DNA from: Diadema setosum
Taxonomy: Eukaryota > Echinodermata > Echinoidea > Diadematoida > Diadematidae
Assembly (NCBI GenBank): GCA_033980235.1
Contig: CM067068.1
Span: 1,064,501 to 1,128,500, forward strand
DNA: 64,000 nucleotides
Direction of reading: 5' to 3'
The translations under genes and the position numbers were made by a program. Positions within the stretch are counted from its first letter, which is position 1. The number at the start of each line of letters is the position of its first letter. This document shows, in pieces, positions 1 through 11,084 of the stretch. Under the pieces are notes generated by a model. It ran no database searches. It worked only from the letters and a program-made list of their open reading frames with translations, and was not told the DNA's origin.

Positions 1-353
1 AAGAAGAAAACACAAATTGATAACTTTTTTTTTTTTTTCACTCACTGCAGTGCAGAATCATTATAGAGACTGAGAATACTTCACGGCTCGCATAAAAAAA
101 TATTGTGGCTAAGATCCAACGTTCTAACGAGAGGTGTGTCAAATCATAGCCCAGCACAATCAGTTTTGGTTCCAAATTTACCGAAGCTAGAGAACCTACA
201 CTGTGCTCTGAGAGGAAGAAGGGGAAAATCTGTATCCAGGCATACAATGCAAGCCCCTACTGGTAGGAAGTTAATAATAATAAAAAAAGGACTGAAATTC
301 AGCTAAATATGGGATCTATGGTTAGAAAGTGATGTCCTATCAACTCGATGATA

Positions 354-437
354 GCCTGAAAGAGAAACTCATATAGAGGGAGATGCCATGATCTTGCCTG
401 AAAGAGAAACTCATATAGAGGAAGATGCCATGATTTT
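354..437. repeat. 42-bp tandem duplication
   Basis: Two adjacent copies of a 42-bp unit starting GCCTGAAAGAGAAACTCATA, differing at only a few bases, so the duplication is recent. Confidence 0.9.
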
Positions 438-869
438 GTTCTAAGTTACTCACAACTTTCATTTAGGGTCTTCCACTTGAATTCAAGACTGTTACTGAGT
501 CGTTGAAAGAATAGAACAGTTTTGGTATGTCAAAGGCCTGGAAATTAAAAGCACTCTCAGAGACAAAGAGTATGATAAATCATTATACATGGCTGATAGT
601 AATATTTCCTGCTCCAAGAGCAATTGAAAATCTCTGCATAATCCTCCTCCCATTCTGCTTCTTCAAACAAACTGGTTCTGTTTCAACCACAACTTCCGAA
701 CTCCATTCAAATAAAAAATGAGATATCCTTATGAAAGTGATGATGCCAGAAATTTGGCCAAGAATATATTTGCTGAGTCATGCAAGCATGGAAAATGAAG
801 CCACAAATAAGGAATAGTTTGTGTGATGATGACTGCATGAACAGAGAAGGAAGAGCATTTAAATGCCCA

Positions 870-1224
870 TTAAAGGAGATGGCTAGTAACTGATCAGTGG
901 GAATCAGTGGGAATGTTGGAGGGTGATTGTTCCAATCCTTATGGGATTCATTTAAGAGTACATTATATATCTATTGTTGTGTGAAAATTATTTGCTTCAG
1001 AATGGTCTCATATTCAAGTAATGTGCAGTTTAATGTTTCCAGGTTAGCGTGCCTGGTCAGAGACGGGGCATTAATCTGCACATTACTTGAATATGAGACC
1101 GTTCTGAAGCAAATTATTTTCACACAACATTAGATATACAATGTACTCTTAAATGAATCCCACAAGGACTGGAACAATCATCCCTCAGTATTCCCACTGA
1201 TCAGTTACTAGCCATCCCCTTTAA
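870..1224. mobile_element. Foldback element, 355 bp, TTAA-flanked
   Basis: Left arm (870 to about 1040) and right arm (about 1069 to 1224) are near-perfect reverse complements around a loop of about 28 bp. The ends read TTAA-AGGAGATGGCTAG and its complement CTAGCCATCCCCT-TTAA, so a TTAA duplication is likely. No ORF; a non-autonomous DNA element (MITE type). Confidence 0.85.
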
Positions 1225-2499
1225 GTGACCAGCATGGTATCAAGTGGTTACCTATCTATGATGTTTTCTTGATAAAACCTTGGTTGTTCCATGTCTACAC
1301 ACAGACCGAGGAAAAGTGAAGTGATCTATTTTCTCTTCAGTCAAAGAAACTAACATTACTTTTGTTTTGTTTTTTGTCTCGGAGAAACTTGCATAAAACG
1401 TAGTTCCATGCTAGAAAATCTCACTATGTATTGTGTATTACAGGAAATTTACCTACTTCTAGTCCCAAATGGGCATACAAGCAAAGGTAAATTTAAGAGG
1501 TAAATAAGTACTTGTTATCACTTGCCCAATGGTGAGTTTTACTTGACCTGGACAGGCTGGCAACTGAGTTTGTAGCATCCCGTGATATTTTACAATGGAT
1601 GCAGTCTTATAGAATGGCATAGTATGTACTGGTAATATTTAAAAAAAAAAAAAAAAAATACTGTCAAATGTAAAACCATTGGAACGTGGAGAAATTTGCT
1701 ATTTGTGAGTTGTACACAGGATCTGATATTCAAATGGTCAAAAAGAACTGTTTACATTTGTTTGCCTGAATTTTTTCACAATCACATTCTGCATTTTTTA
1801 GCTTGATTATTCTTTTTATAACCACTTTCTCTCATAGAGGAAATCCCTATTACACACACAGTTGTCCACTGACTGAGCCAGAACTTCAACATAAACTCTA
1901 ACAATCTCAATTCAGTTCAAGAACCCCTTACACAGATTTACCACAGAAATCCATTACCGTCACAGCACATAGGACAACACGAAAACCAATGATAGATGGA
2001 GAATGAAAACTGGCATGCAGATGATATGCTATACTTTGCTTCTAAACAACAGAATATTGATGTGAGAAGCCGTTTCTAACTATATCTTTCACTGTAAATC
2101 CTTGGTTAAAGCGTGTACTGCTGATATGAACAAACCATACACAAAACATATTTCAATTAATCATGCTTCTGAAATAGTAGAATATCAAAAACTATGCATA
2201 AAAAAAAAACAGTATGACGATATCAGTAGCAGAAGAAATGATTCCTTCATTAGAACGTTCAACAGATATATGAACACACTGCCTGTTCAGATAAATGTGC
2301 CATGCCACATACGCATGATTGCCTAAGGGTCATACACATGTAAAATGCCCAATCCCCATTACCACAGACCTTATGAAATACAAAACTCACATGAACAGTT
2401 TTATGGCAGAGCTGACATGTGTGCACACTGTAGGGAGGTGTGTTGAAGCCTACTTGAGGAGATATGGGTTATCTTTAATATTGGGTTTTTTTTTTCATT

Positions 2500-2513
2500 T
2501 TTATTTATTTATT
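2500..2513 (-). promoter_or_regulatory. Candidate overlapping polyadenylation signals
   Basis: Three overlapping AATAAA hexamers occur on the minus strand about 53-66 nt after the stop codon, in an A/T-rich run. They would give a very short 3' UTR. Real 3' UTRs of this family are often longer, and an A-rich repeat could produce the same sequence, so this is weak. Confidence 0.3.
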
Positions 2514-2565
2514 TTTTTTTTGCAAAATAGCGTCTCATTTTCTTCCACCACCAGTAGAGATGGTA

Positions 2566-2832
2566 TCATTTCTTGAGAGTGCTGGAGTCACTGTTCTTAG
2601 GCCGGTAGCACTCCTCCCGGTTTTGAGTCACCTCCTGCAGTGCTTTAGTCTTTTCCAGATCAAGATGGATGTACTCCACCTGGTCCTTGGGTGAGGTGGC
2701 CTTGGGAGGAGGCGCACTGCTCCCCTGGGCGTCGCTGTCGTGGTCCAGCTCTAGGTACTCTACGGTATGGCTGCGGGGTGGGAGCGTCGGCGAGTGGGGG
2801 TGGATGGCTGAATCAATGCTGGCGTGGCGCGT
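2566..2832 (-). CDS. GAB1: GAB terminal coding exon: paired SHP2-binding tyrosines and stop
   Basis: This 267-nt exon has an acceptor cattttcag before ACG at 2832, enters in phase 0, and ends in TGA at 2568-2566. It encodes 88 residues (773-860). Two tyrosine motifs stand out: VEYLELD (Tyr ~798) and VEYIHLDLEKTKALQ (Tyr ~826), 28 residues apart. They match VDYLALDF and VDYVQVDKEKTQALQ of GAB1, the bis-phosphotyrosine pair that binds the tandem SH2 domains of SHP2 and activates it. Spacing in vertebrate GABs is about 29-32. The tail ECYRPKNSDSSTLKK is lysine- and serine-rich, as in vertebrates. This is the strongest family signature in the window. Confidence 0.95.
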   Translation of the reverse strand, partial: TRHASIDSAIHPHSPTLPPRSHTVEYLELDHDSDAQGSSAPPPKATSPKDQVEYIHLDLEKTKALQEVTQNREECYRPKNSDSSTLKK

Positions 2833-5800
2833 CTGAAAATGATGAAACTGTCGTTGGTCATATTTGCAGAGGGGGAAAGTGGCAGGTTATTGGTGATTTG
2901 GGAAGGTGGAGGAGGGGGGGGGGGGTGGGATGAAGATGTTGAAGATGGCGGTTGAGGAGACGAATCCCAAGAGGAAATAGTGCACGGCAAGGGAGGAAAA
3001 GAGAGAGAAAGAGAAGAACATTTTTGTTTGAATGTACCACTGCACATAGGACAACACCAGCGATTGCTTTCATCAAACTTCTTTTCTTCTATATCAGTTC
3101 CTTTTCCTAACTTGAAAATGAAAAAAAAAAAACACAACTAAGTGGCTATTGTTTGCATGCAGGCTTGCATATGATTTGCAAATAAAATTTACTAACAGGG
3201 GCAGGCAGTATAGGCTAGGTGGATATTCTACCATTCAAACTAAATGTGCTAACTTATACAATGGCAATAAAATTGCAAACTTGTATTTCTTTCATAGAGG
3301 ACTTTAATGCCCTTTATAATGTATTCCCATTTTCCAATGCATCAAATGTTACTTGTGATGTGTCGAAAATCTCACAAATCATGCATGTGATTAAAATGAA
3401 TGCTGAATCCAACAGCTTCCCTTTACACCATCTTTGGGTTAGTTGCATCTGTTTCTGATATAATTCTTCAAAGCATTTTGTCATGAGGCAAATGCACTTT
3501 GCACAGAAGTTACAGCTGTTTCCTTTCCAAACAGGATTTAAAGAAAGAAAATATGCCTCTAATGACAGGGAAATATCCATACCTCTTTATATATGTAGGA
3601 GATGCAAGTTCAGAGAGAAAAGCAGAAATTTGAGTACAATTGACCCCACAAAAGAAAAGAAACATTGAATAATTCCATACTTGAGAATGGCTTGAAAAGC
3701 TGAGTGACTGTGCAACATAATCTTGGTGCATGTCGTGCTGTGGTGGTACATAGCAAACAAAAACAGAAAGGAAGTCTAATGTGCGAGGGTACATAAAGAA
3801 ACAGCAGGTGAACGAAAGCAATATGATATGGTGAGATGAACACAAAGTGTATCCACAAAAAAACAATAAACAACCAAACTGATGATGTCATAACTTGCAA
3901 TGGATGAAAAAGACAACATCTATCACTGGATCTTATTGGAAATCCAATTCTGCAATCATATGTGACCCGCTACAACAAAAGGATCCAAAAGTCGAGGGAG
4001 ATCGATTTTCTGAAAATGACATGACTTTATTCCTTTACTCTTTCGCTTTAATCTCATACATAACATGACTCATAAAAGTAGCCAGTTGCGGAGATAATGA
4101 TTATTTTATGAGATCATGTTGAATGGTCTAGGAAATCAGCGTTTCAAGAAAATTGCCGTCAAGAAAACTGCCTTCAAAGTTTTCTTTCCAAACCTAATTA
4201 AATCCTTTTGTTGTGGCGGGTCACATATGGGAAATATCATAGCATGTAATGAATAGATGAAGGATGGTAATAACATTGCATGCATAATAAACTAAAAACC
4301 AAAGCAAAATATCTTCTATCTTTCATCTATTAATAAATCAAATATGATGGAGTTTGCCAAACTTCATCTCATTTTCATTGGGTGCTTGTGGAATTTTGGG
4401 TAAAATCAAGATGAAAATGATGTTTCTGCTGTAAATATTGCATTAGAAGGTGCAATGAAAAGATATGACAAGGTCTACAAGACCAGCCAAACTATCACAA
4501 GCTGCAAGTACCTATTGTCTGTTCACTACCCCTTTAAACATTGCAGACTGTATGACATCATTAGTTTGACTCCAAACAAAAATCATGAGAAAACATCACA
4601 AACACATACAATACTACAAAAATGTTGTACTTTTGTATGTTTATATAACATTAAGACATCAATCGCCAGCCATAAATAATGCATCATAGATACATATATT
4701 ACTTTGTATAAATTTTCATAATAACAAATGAATAACCAAAACCACACAGACAAACCCACTACAATGTGTACAAAGGTTTTGATATTCCTTCTGACATACC
4801 AGGAAGAAAAGAAAAGAAAAAATCTAATTATGTCAGCTTACACAGTATCATAGAATACATGTCTGAAATGGAAACTAAAAACTGGTGATCAGTTTGAAAA
4901 TTCTTCTGAACAGTTTACAGGGAGTAATTCTACACTCTTTGTGAAATATTATGGAATGGATGGGGAAGGCATATAGGGGAACCCCAAAATAATAGGCACA
5001 TAATTTGGGATTCTTAGCATCAGAGTAATGTGTTGCCCACAGGCATTCTTTTCTCTGTATGAGACTGAAATAAGGAATTCTACATTCAAACAAATGAAAG
5101 GAGAATTAAAAGGACACATTGAGTTCTCTATGATGTGTGCATTATTGAAGTTGAGAATGATCACAACTTGTTTAGCAAACTAATTGCCATATCTGCAAAG
5201 GTTTTTTGTTTTTTGTTTTTTGTTTTGTTTTGTTTTGTTTTTTAATCAGAATAGGAGGGGAAGGCTTGGGGCTTGCAACAGTGGGGTACTACAATATACC
5301 TTTAATCTATCGATAGGGGAACAGAAACAAAAGAAAGCCATACAAGGAAATCTGCACACTTTAGAGGCTTGGATGCTGATCTTAGCATGGATAATAAACA
5401 CTGACTGCTCTCTGGGATTCAGGATGCTAAAGACTGTGAAAAACACATAACACACTTTACTGCCTGAAGGAGGAAGTTTAGCTTGGCTAAGCCAGCGGCT
5501 TACGTCACAGCTTGGCTGGCGTCTTGTTTTGAGCAGTTACACTGTCTGTATCCTGGGCAAAGTGACTTCCAGACTTTGTAAATGTCTATTTTTTCATATC
5601 TTTTGAACGACCTTTCTGCTAGCTTCAGATCATAATAATGCCTTTAGCACCCTGGGATTAGGGCGTGGAAGCAAACAAAGTCATTTGTGTCTTAGCCTTG
5701 GTTACCACTTTCAAAATCTAAAATAGTGCAGTCTGTATATGCTTCATTATTGCTTTGTTTTTGCGCTGCCAGGCATAACAAATCTGCCTGCTACAGAACA

Positions 5801-5979
5801 GGGTCCATTCTCCCAGGGTAGCGAGTAAGGTGGTATGAATTAATCTTTAGCATACCCAGCAAAGCACTTGAAAAGAATTTCAGAGCATTGAGTTATAGTA
5901 GCGGACACAAGTTCATTCCAAGTTCCAGTCACCACTGTCAACCATTGCTACATAGGGGGTGCTGTTCTCAACTGCTTAC
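2833..5979 (-). other. GAB intron (phase 0), 3.1 kb
   Basis: GTAAGC donor and TTTTCAG acceptor. It contains one TIR element (3958-4228) and T-rich runs such as TTTTG repeats near 5202-5242. Long overlapping ORFs at 2760-3137 (minus) are proline-rich low-complexity read-through of the exon and intron. Nothing else recognised. Confidence 0.8.
3958..4228. mobile_element. TIR element, 271 bp
   Basis: The ends read TGTGACCCGCTACAACAAAA and the complement of TGTGACCCGCCACAACAAAA, inverted, with TA on both sides. This is a non-coding MITE-like element, possibly mobilised by a Tc1/mariner-type enzyme given the TA target (inference). Confidence 0.85.
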
Positions 5980-6175
5980 CTCTATCCTGGGCTTTGTGGA
6001 AGGTGGCGCGTCCGTGAAGACGTAGGCATCGTCAACCAGAGATGTTGCTGAAGACGGGGGCACGGAGTACGGGTCTGCGATCAGCTGGGAGTGGTCCGGG
6101 TGGGAGCTGCTGGAAGAGTGGATGCTCCGGTGGGGGCGTGGTGGGGTGCTGGGAATGGGCGGAGAATCCCGGTGT
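5980..6175 (-). CDS. GAB1: GAB exon: Pro/Ser-rich linker with YSVP
   Basis: This 196-nt exon completes Arg707 and encodes residues 708-772. The acceptor is an unusually clean CT-repeat tract (tctctctctc...ttttcttt) ending gaagcag at 6176-6178; the donor is GTAAGC at 5974-5979, phase 0. The peptide contains SPPIPSTPPRPHRSIHSSSS, YSVP (~743, a YxxP site) and DDAYVFTDAPP. The other two frames across this exon are open for part of its length, and one gives a proline-rich ORF reaching 6032. Only the chosen frame connects both neighbours and reaches the SHP2-motif exon. A Ser-rich, proline-rich linker between the GRB2 motif and the SHP2 motifs is usual for the family. Confidence 0.87.
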
Positions 6176-6524
6176 CTGCTTCATACAAAGAAAAGAGAGA
6201 GAGAGATGATGATAATGAAGAGTGGGGCACATGAGGTTGTGAAATCTGACATATGGATACCTTTTACGAGGACGAGAACTGGAGTGATTAACTACTGTAA
6301 ATGTCTACATTTTCGTGCAAGCAATCGTTTGTGCTGAGCAGTAAACATATTCATGGGTTTTTTAATTCATGCTGTGCAATTACTTTATACTCATGTATGC
6401 TTTCATCCATTTACAGAAAAGGTGTGCTGCCCGATCCATTTGAATGTACGGCCTGCACAGAAACTATGAGTACTGCACACACATATGCACTCAAATGAAT
6501 ACAATAGGGCATATGCAGGAAACA

Positions 6525-6528
<4 letters not shown>

Positions 6529-6557
<29 letters not shown>
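6529..6557. repeat. CA microsatellite
   Basis: About 14 CA units in an intron. Confidence 0.95.
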
Positions 6558-6561
<4 letters not shown>

Positions 6562-8171
6562 GGATCGTACCAAGGAGGCATCTCTAATGAAGCCCAAAGT
6601 TAAACCTGTTCAAAATGTGCAGATAAAACAATGAAGATATTTTACCAGTTCTTTGAATTTGTGCCAGCCAGAAGTAGCGTGAAATATGTGAAAATAACAT
6701 AGCATGAAAATTTACAGTTTTGCATAGTCAACTTGGATGCCTCTGTTTCATATAATTGCTTTATGTGCTGGACATGCACATGGCTCATTTTGACAAAGCT
6801 CATTGACCTTGATCACTAAGCAAAGCTTTATCTTAACTCCTCATAATGAAAGGAAAATATTTCCAATTAATTTCTTTCCATTAAAAAAAAAAAAAAATCA
6901 TCATTGGATTTTCTTTTATGGAATTCAAACATCATCTTGGTGACCTTTAATCTTGACTTACTTTCGACCCTACTACCACCATAAATTATGCAAATAATCA
7001 TTGAATAATTTCTACCCCATCTGTCAACTGACATCACTAATGAGCATGGTCAGCTGAAGTGCTGTCAAGGCATGTCTTTCTATTTTTTGCAGAACTACCA
7101 TACAATTTCACTTTTTCAATTCATGTTTAGCCAAAAGTTTTAAGACTTTTGAGCTCTGCCCTAAAGGATTTTCCCCCAAATCTACTCAGCACATCTATAC
7201 CTCATGAAGCATACCTGGGCCAAGCAGTACGAAAAGTACGAAGCAGTACGAAAAGACCTTGGTGTTTTTTTTTTTCATTTTTTAAAAAGTGACAAAATCT
7301 GCAAAATTGCAAAATCTGGGTGAGATGGACAGAGGGTCTGACAGACAACCAGAAAAACATACTGCCTCCTACACTCTTCAGTACCAAGTCATCACTATCA
7401 TATAATACACCAAACAACACTTGCACATTCCATGTTGTTTCAAGCTATGAGGTTTTTACACAAATTCTAAAAGAAACTGCTTAATGAGACCATTTCTTCA
7501 TTTCAGAACACTAAATATATTGACTTCTTTACTAGCAGTAATGACAAAAAAAAAAACCCAAAACTTTCAAATTTGATTCCCATTACAGTTTCACACAAGA
7601 GAAAGGGAGAAAAATAAGTTGAACAATGCTATTATAACATGCAACCTTGAATGCATGTAACATGGCTTCAATCACTCTGTTTCTATTTTGTAAGCAGATT
7701 TCCTCTTCTGCACTGACTATTACATCAAGCTGTCAGGGGGTTCCCCTAAACAAGCTTTGTCCATTGTCAGACACTCAGCTGAGGAATGATTGGTATCTAC
7801 TAAATTTCTTACAAGACCTGAAAAAAGCTGAACTTTAAGTACACCATAAAATGTTGTTTGTAATTTGAAGGAGAGTACCAAGAAAAAAAGAGGACAGTAT
7901 CCCCCCCCCCCCCTAAAAAAAAAAGACAGTACCAAGAAAAAAAAGAACTCATAAAGCATGGGGCAACAAAAAAACCCAACAAATCACACTCAAAAGTTTT
8001 AAAGAGGAAGGTTTGAGAAAGAAAACCAAAACCAACATGGCCATGAAAAAAAGCAGAATAGAACATAATTTTCACTTCCTGCAATAACTATCAAAAATAA
8101 AATAAAGATTGCTGCAAGACTGACCGTGAGTGTAGAGCTAGGGAAGGGTAATGCATCTTACCCTGATACAC

Positions 8172-8530
8172 TACCCATGCCAGGTATTTTGTGGGGTTTT
8201 TATTTCTGTGAATTTCACGAGTCAGGTGATCTTTGCAATTTAAACAACACATGAAAATATCAACTCTGATCCCAACATGAATGCAACATCTTTGCATACA
8301 TGTACTGGTCTGTAGCGCACAGTACATAAACAAGGTGCATGATAATAACATACAGCAGTTTAGTAAGCACAAGTCTCAGCACACCTACCGTGTGAATGGA
8401 TGCACGTACTTCATTATTTCTCTCCCCATTTTCATACTTCACGATTGCAAGTCTAACCACACGCAAAATTGTTGGGAAGTCCCGATTTGCAAAAAACTAG
8501 ACTCGCTAAATATATGGCGTATACGGAATT
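8172..8530 (+). repeat. Unclassified interspersed repeat, copy 1
   Basis: Related in the same orientation to 9613-9930. Shared blocks include TATTTTGTGG(G/A)GTTTTTA, the segment around ATCCCAACATGAATGC and the segment around AGTACA-AACAAGGTGC. No TIRs or ORF seen; class unknown. Confidence 0.65.
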
Positions 8531-9410
8531 AATCTGAAAAAAAGTTTGCATCGGACCCATTTTATCTATATTGAGTGTGAGAGTTCAGTCACCTATGATG
8601 CCATGACCAAACTGACTGACTTTCTTTCTTCTTTTTTTCTTGATTAAAATAAGAAATGGCAGAGGAAGAAATGTAATGGTATCACAAGACTTATATGGTG
8701 TGATGACTAAGCTACGGGATTTTCTCAACCAGTCAGCATTCACAGCTCACAAAGAGTTGAACGAAAGGGAAATCTTACATGAAAACTACTACACCATTCT
8801 ACAAAAGGACTGAACAAGATAACATCGACTTTTTTGGTCTTTGCAAACACCCAGTGTGCTCTACAGTACTGCCAAACACTGAAGGAGGAAATGAAAAAAT
8901 AAATGAAAACAAATCTACACTGTATGCATAAATGTGCTATGGACAATACAAACAGTGAGACGGAGCTGAGTGTGGGAGAGGTACCTATTACTTGATACTG
9001 ATTGTCAAAGACTGTTGCAAGCACAATAGTGTCTGAGCACAAAAAAGAAAAGTTGTAAATGGTTCACTGCTAAGCAAGTCAATCATGCATATGTGACAAA
9101 AAAAAATTTCACACACTAAGGACTTCCCTTTTTCTCAAAGAGTTACTCAGACATGCGCATGGCAAAACAAATACACATTTAAGTCATTCATCCTGATGGT
9201 AGACTAGCAAAAATTTATGTCTGAATAAAAGTGCATGGGAAGGGCTTTGTGATACTTGTGAATGATAGGAAAGCATTTTTAAATCTTGAGATGTGCAAAA
9301 TGGGCAAAGGAAGGATTCTGACAAGCAAAAATCAATGGCATGGACTTGGTGCAAAAGGCATAGACATTGCCATGGATGTTGCCATAGCAACCGCATCCTG
9401 CCCATCTCAC

Positions 9411-9531
9411 CTTGATGATTTTCTGCTGAAGCTCTTGGTGCGATGGTTCTGGACAGGAAAGTCTTGCGGAAGTTCTGGTCCTGTGGCATAGAAGCTACCC
9501 TCCATACCAATCATGTCTGGGTTGATAATGC
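9411..9531 (-). CDS. GAB1: GAB exon: short linker exon with RTKSFSRKSS
   Basis: This 121-nt exon was found because the neighbours on each side do not join in frame without it: the upstream exon ends in phase 1 and the downstream one starts in phase 2. It has a long C-rich tract and CTAG acceptor (before GC ATT at 9531) and a GTGAGA donor (9405-9410). It encodes about 40 residues, 667-706, including INPDMIGMEGSFYATGPEL and NHRTKSFSRKSS. The latter resembles the SPxTKSWSR / SPITRSFAR segment that follows the GRB2 motif in GAB1/GAB2. Its length (1 mod 3) corrects the phase exactly. No known function beyond linker; the Ser/Arg cluster could be a basophilic kinase target (inference). Confidence 0.85.
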
Positions 9532-10395
9532 CTAGGTGGGGGTGGGGGGAGGGGGGTATAATACCATGAACACTGGTGAATACAATAAAAGAGGTTTGCA
9601 CTTCAAGAAGACCACTGCATATATGCCAATATTTTGTGGAGTTTTTAATTTTGCAAACTTTGTGAGTCTGGTACTCTTTGCAAATTTAACAAAGTGAGAA
9701 TACATCATCAACTCGGATCCCAACATGAATGCTTTGTGCATGTGTACCGACACGTGTACTGGTATGCAGTACACAGTACAATAACAAGGTGCCTGATAAT
9801 ACTTAACTCCAAAATCATGATTTTGACCACATGCAAAAGATAGTCCTGATTTACACCACAAAAAAAGTCAGACTTGTTAAAAAAAAAAAAAAAAATCTGA
9901 CTCATTATAATATACGGTATATACAGTAAGTTAGCTGTTGTTCTCATTCATAATGCACTATGTAATGGTTTGGACATAAATGTAATAACACTCTCACTTT
10001 CAGGTAGAATACATTATTGCTGCACATAACTGTCACATCTAGAGATTCAATTTCCCAATCAACTGACTATGAAATAATAGCTTACTGAAAAGACACTTTG
10101 ATTGATATCACTATTGATTACACAGCAGTCCTACATATTCAAGCTCTTCAGATCTTCAGTATGATAATTATCGCATATTAAAAGTTAATACTGCAATCAA
10201 TCTTTAGTTAAATACATACTGCAATCAATCTTTTGTGTCATATGGGCATGGAAGGTGAGATTTTATCTCTCTCAAATAAAATGGACTAACGAGCAAATGT
10301 AAAGCTGGATACACAGCTGGGCTACTAATCACCAGACATGAAATTGTGTAATTTGAGTTTGCACGTAGAGGTATACACTGCATAGAGTGACATAC
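9532..10395 (-). other. GAB intron (phase 1), 0.86 kb
   Basis: GTATGT donor and C-rich CTAG acceptor. About a third of it is the second copy of the unclassified repeat (9613-9930). Confidence 0.8.
9613..9930 (+). repeat. Unclassified interspersed repeat, copy 2
   Basis: Diverged copy of 8172-8530, interrupted by an A-run near 9879. The two copies sit in different introns on either side of the 9411-9531 exon. Confidence 0.65.
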
Positions 10396-10659
10396 TAGAG
10401 TCTGTACTCCTGGGCTTGTTCCTCCTGTCAATAGGGGGCGGCACACTGTCCCCACTCGTCGTGGATGAGATGCTAATGGTTGAACTGGTGCTGGGGCGGG
10501 GTGGCCGTCGGGGCACGGCTGGGGCAGCGGAGGGAACCTGGGAGTTCATGTTGGTGTACATGTCCGGGCTGGCCTCGTTCTGACTCTGCATGGGCATGTA
10601 GCAGTCCTCGGTGATGGCGCCCCCTAGAGGTAGACCCATCTTGGGACTCTCGCTGCTTC
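10396..10659 (-). CDS. GAB1: GAB exon: YMPM, YTNM and GRB2 SH3-binding motif
   Basis: This 264-nt exon covers residues 579-666 plus one base. It holds YMPM (~599) and YTNM (~613), both YxxM-type p85 sites; YTNM also fits YxN. A proline-rich stretch APAVPRRPPRPS is followed by a Ser/Thr-rich linker. Then comes VPPPIDRRNKP, which matches the PxxxRxxKP motif (residues 653-661) that binds the C-terminal SH3 of GRB2 and corresponds to PPPVDR-LKP in vertebrate GABs. The acceptor (tgtatag before GA AGC) has a weak pyrimidine tract. The donor is GTATGT at 10390-10395. A frame running on to 10325 is open but lacks family similarity, so I end the exon at the donor. Confidence 0.9.
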
Positions 10660-11084
10660 CTATACAATGACCCATACACATGTCCATTGAATCAACAAAC
10701 TTTAACAGCTACAGTACAAAATCATTGCCCTAGCGAGATCTGAAATCAATGTGGTGTGAACACATTCTAAGTTGGCTAAAGTTTGGGATATGAACATATC
10801 TTTTGATATGGAAAGTATTCCCAATACTTCAAAACATTACCTGTGGTTGCGGCAAAATTAGGAATACAATGGACTTCAGTAGTAATGACCATAGAACAAG
10901 TATAGATGCCAGGAGATGAACAGAAAAGGGTCTTTTAAAAAATTATAATACTTCGGACTCAAGGTGTGCATTTAGGGACACTCATTTCCACTAAATTTTA
11001 TCTATTCGTCATAACAATTCTCTTCTTCTTATCTTGCTGACAGGTTGACCTAAGGTAGTGAAGAATGAGAGTGCACTACTCTAC
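10660..11084 (-). other. GAB intron (phase 1), 0.43 kb
   Basis: GTAGAG donor, TATAG acceptor. I see no repeat or gene in it. Confidence 0.8.

Larger units (their letters stand above)
1..2499. other. 3' flank or 3' UTR of GAB; no gene seen
   Basis: No ORF here looks coding. It contains a 42-bp tandem duplication (354-437), a foldback element (870-1224) and A/T homopolymer runs (for example 1641-1658). Part of it may be 3' UTR if the early polyadenylation signals are not used. Confidence 0.6.
6176..9410 (-). other. GAB intron (phase 2), 3.2 kb
   Basis: GTGAGA donor at 9405-9410 and GAAGCAG acceptor. Contains a CA repeat (6529-6557) and the first of two related copies of an unclassified repeat (8172-8530). 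No coding signal. Confidence 0.8.

Noticed and set aside
2760..3137. 125-codon minus-strand ORF rich in Pro and Ser
   Set aside because: Overlaps the terminal GAB exon in another frame and reads through its intron acceptor; low complexity.
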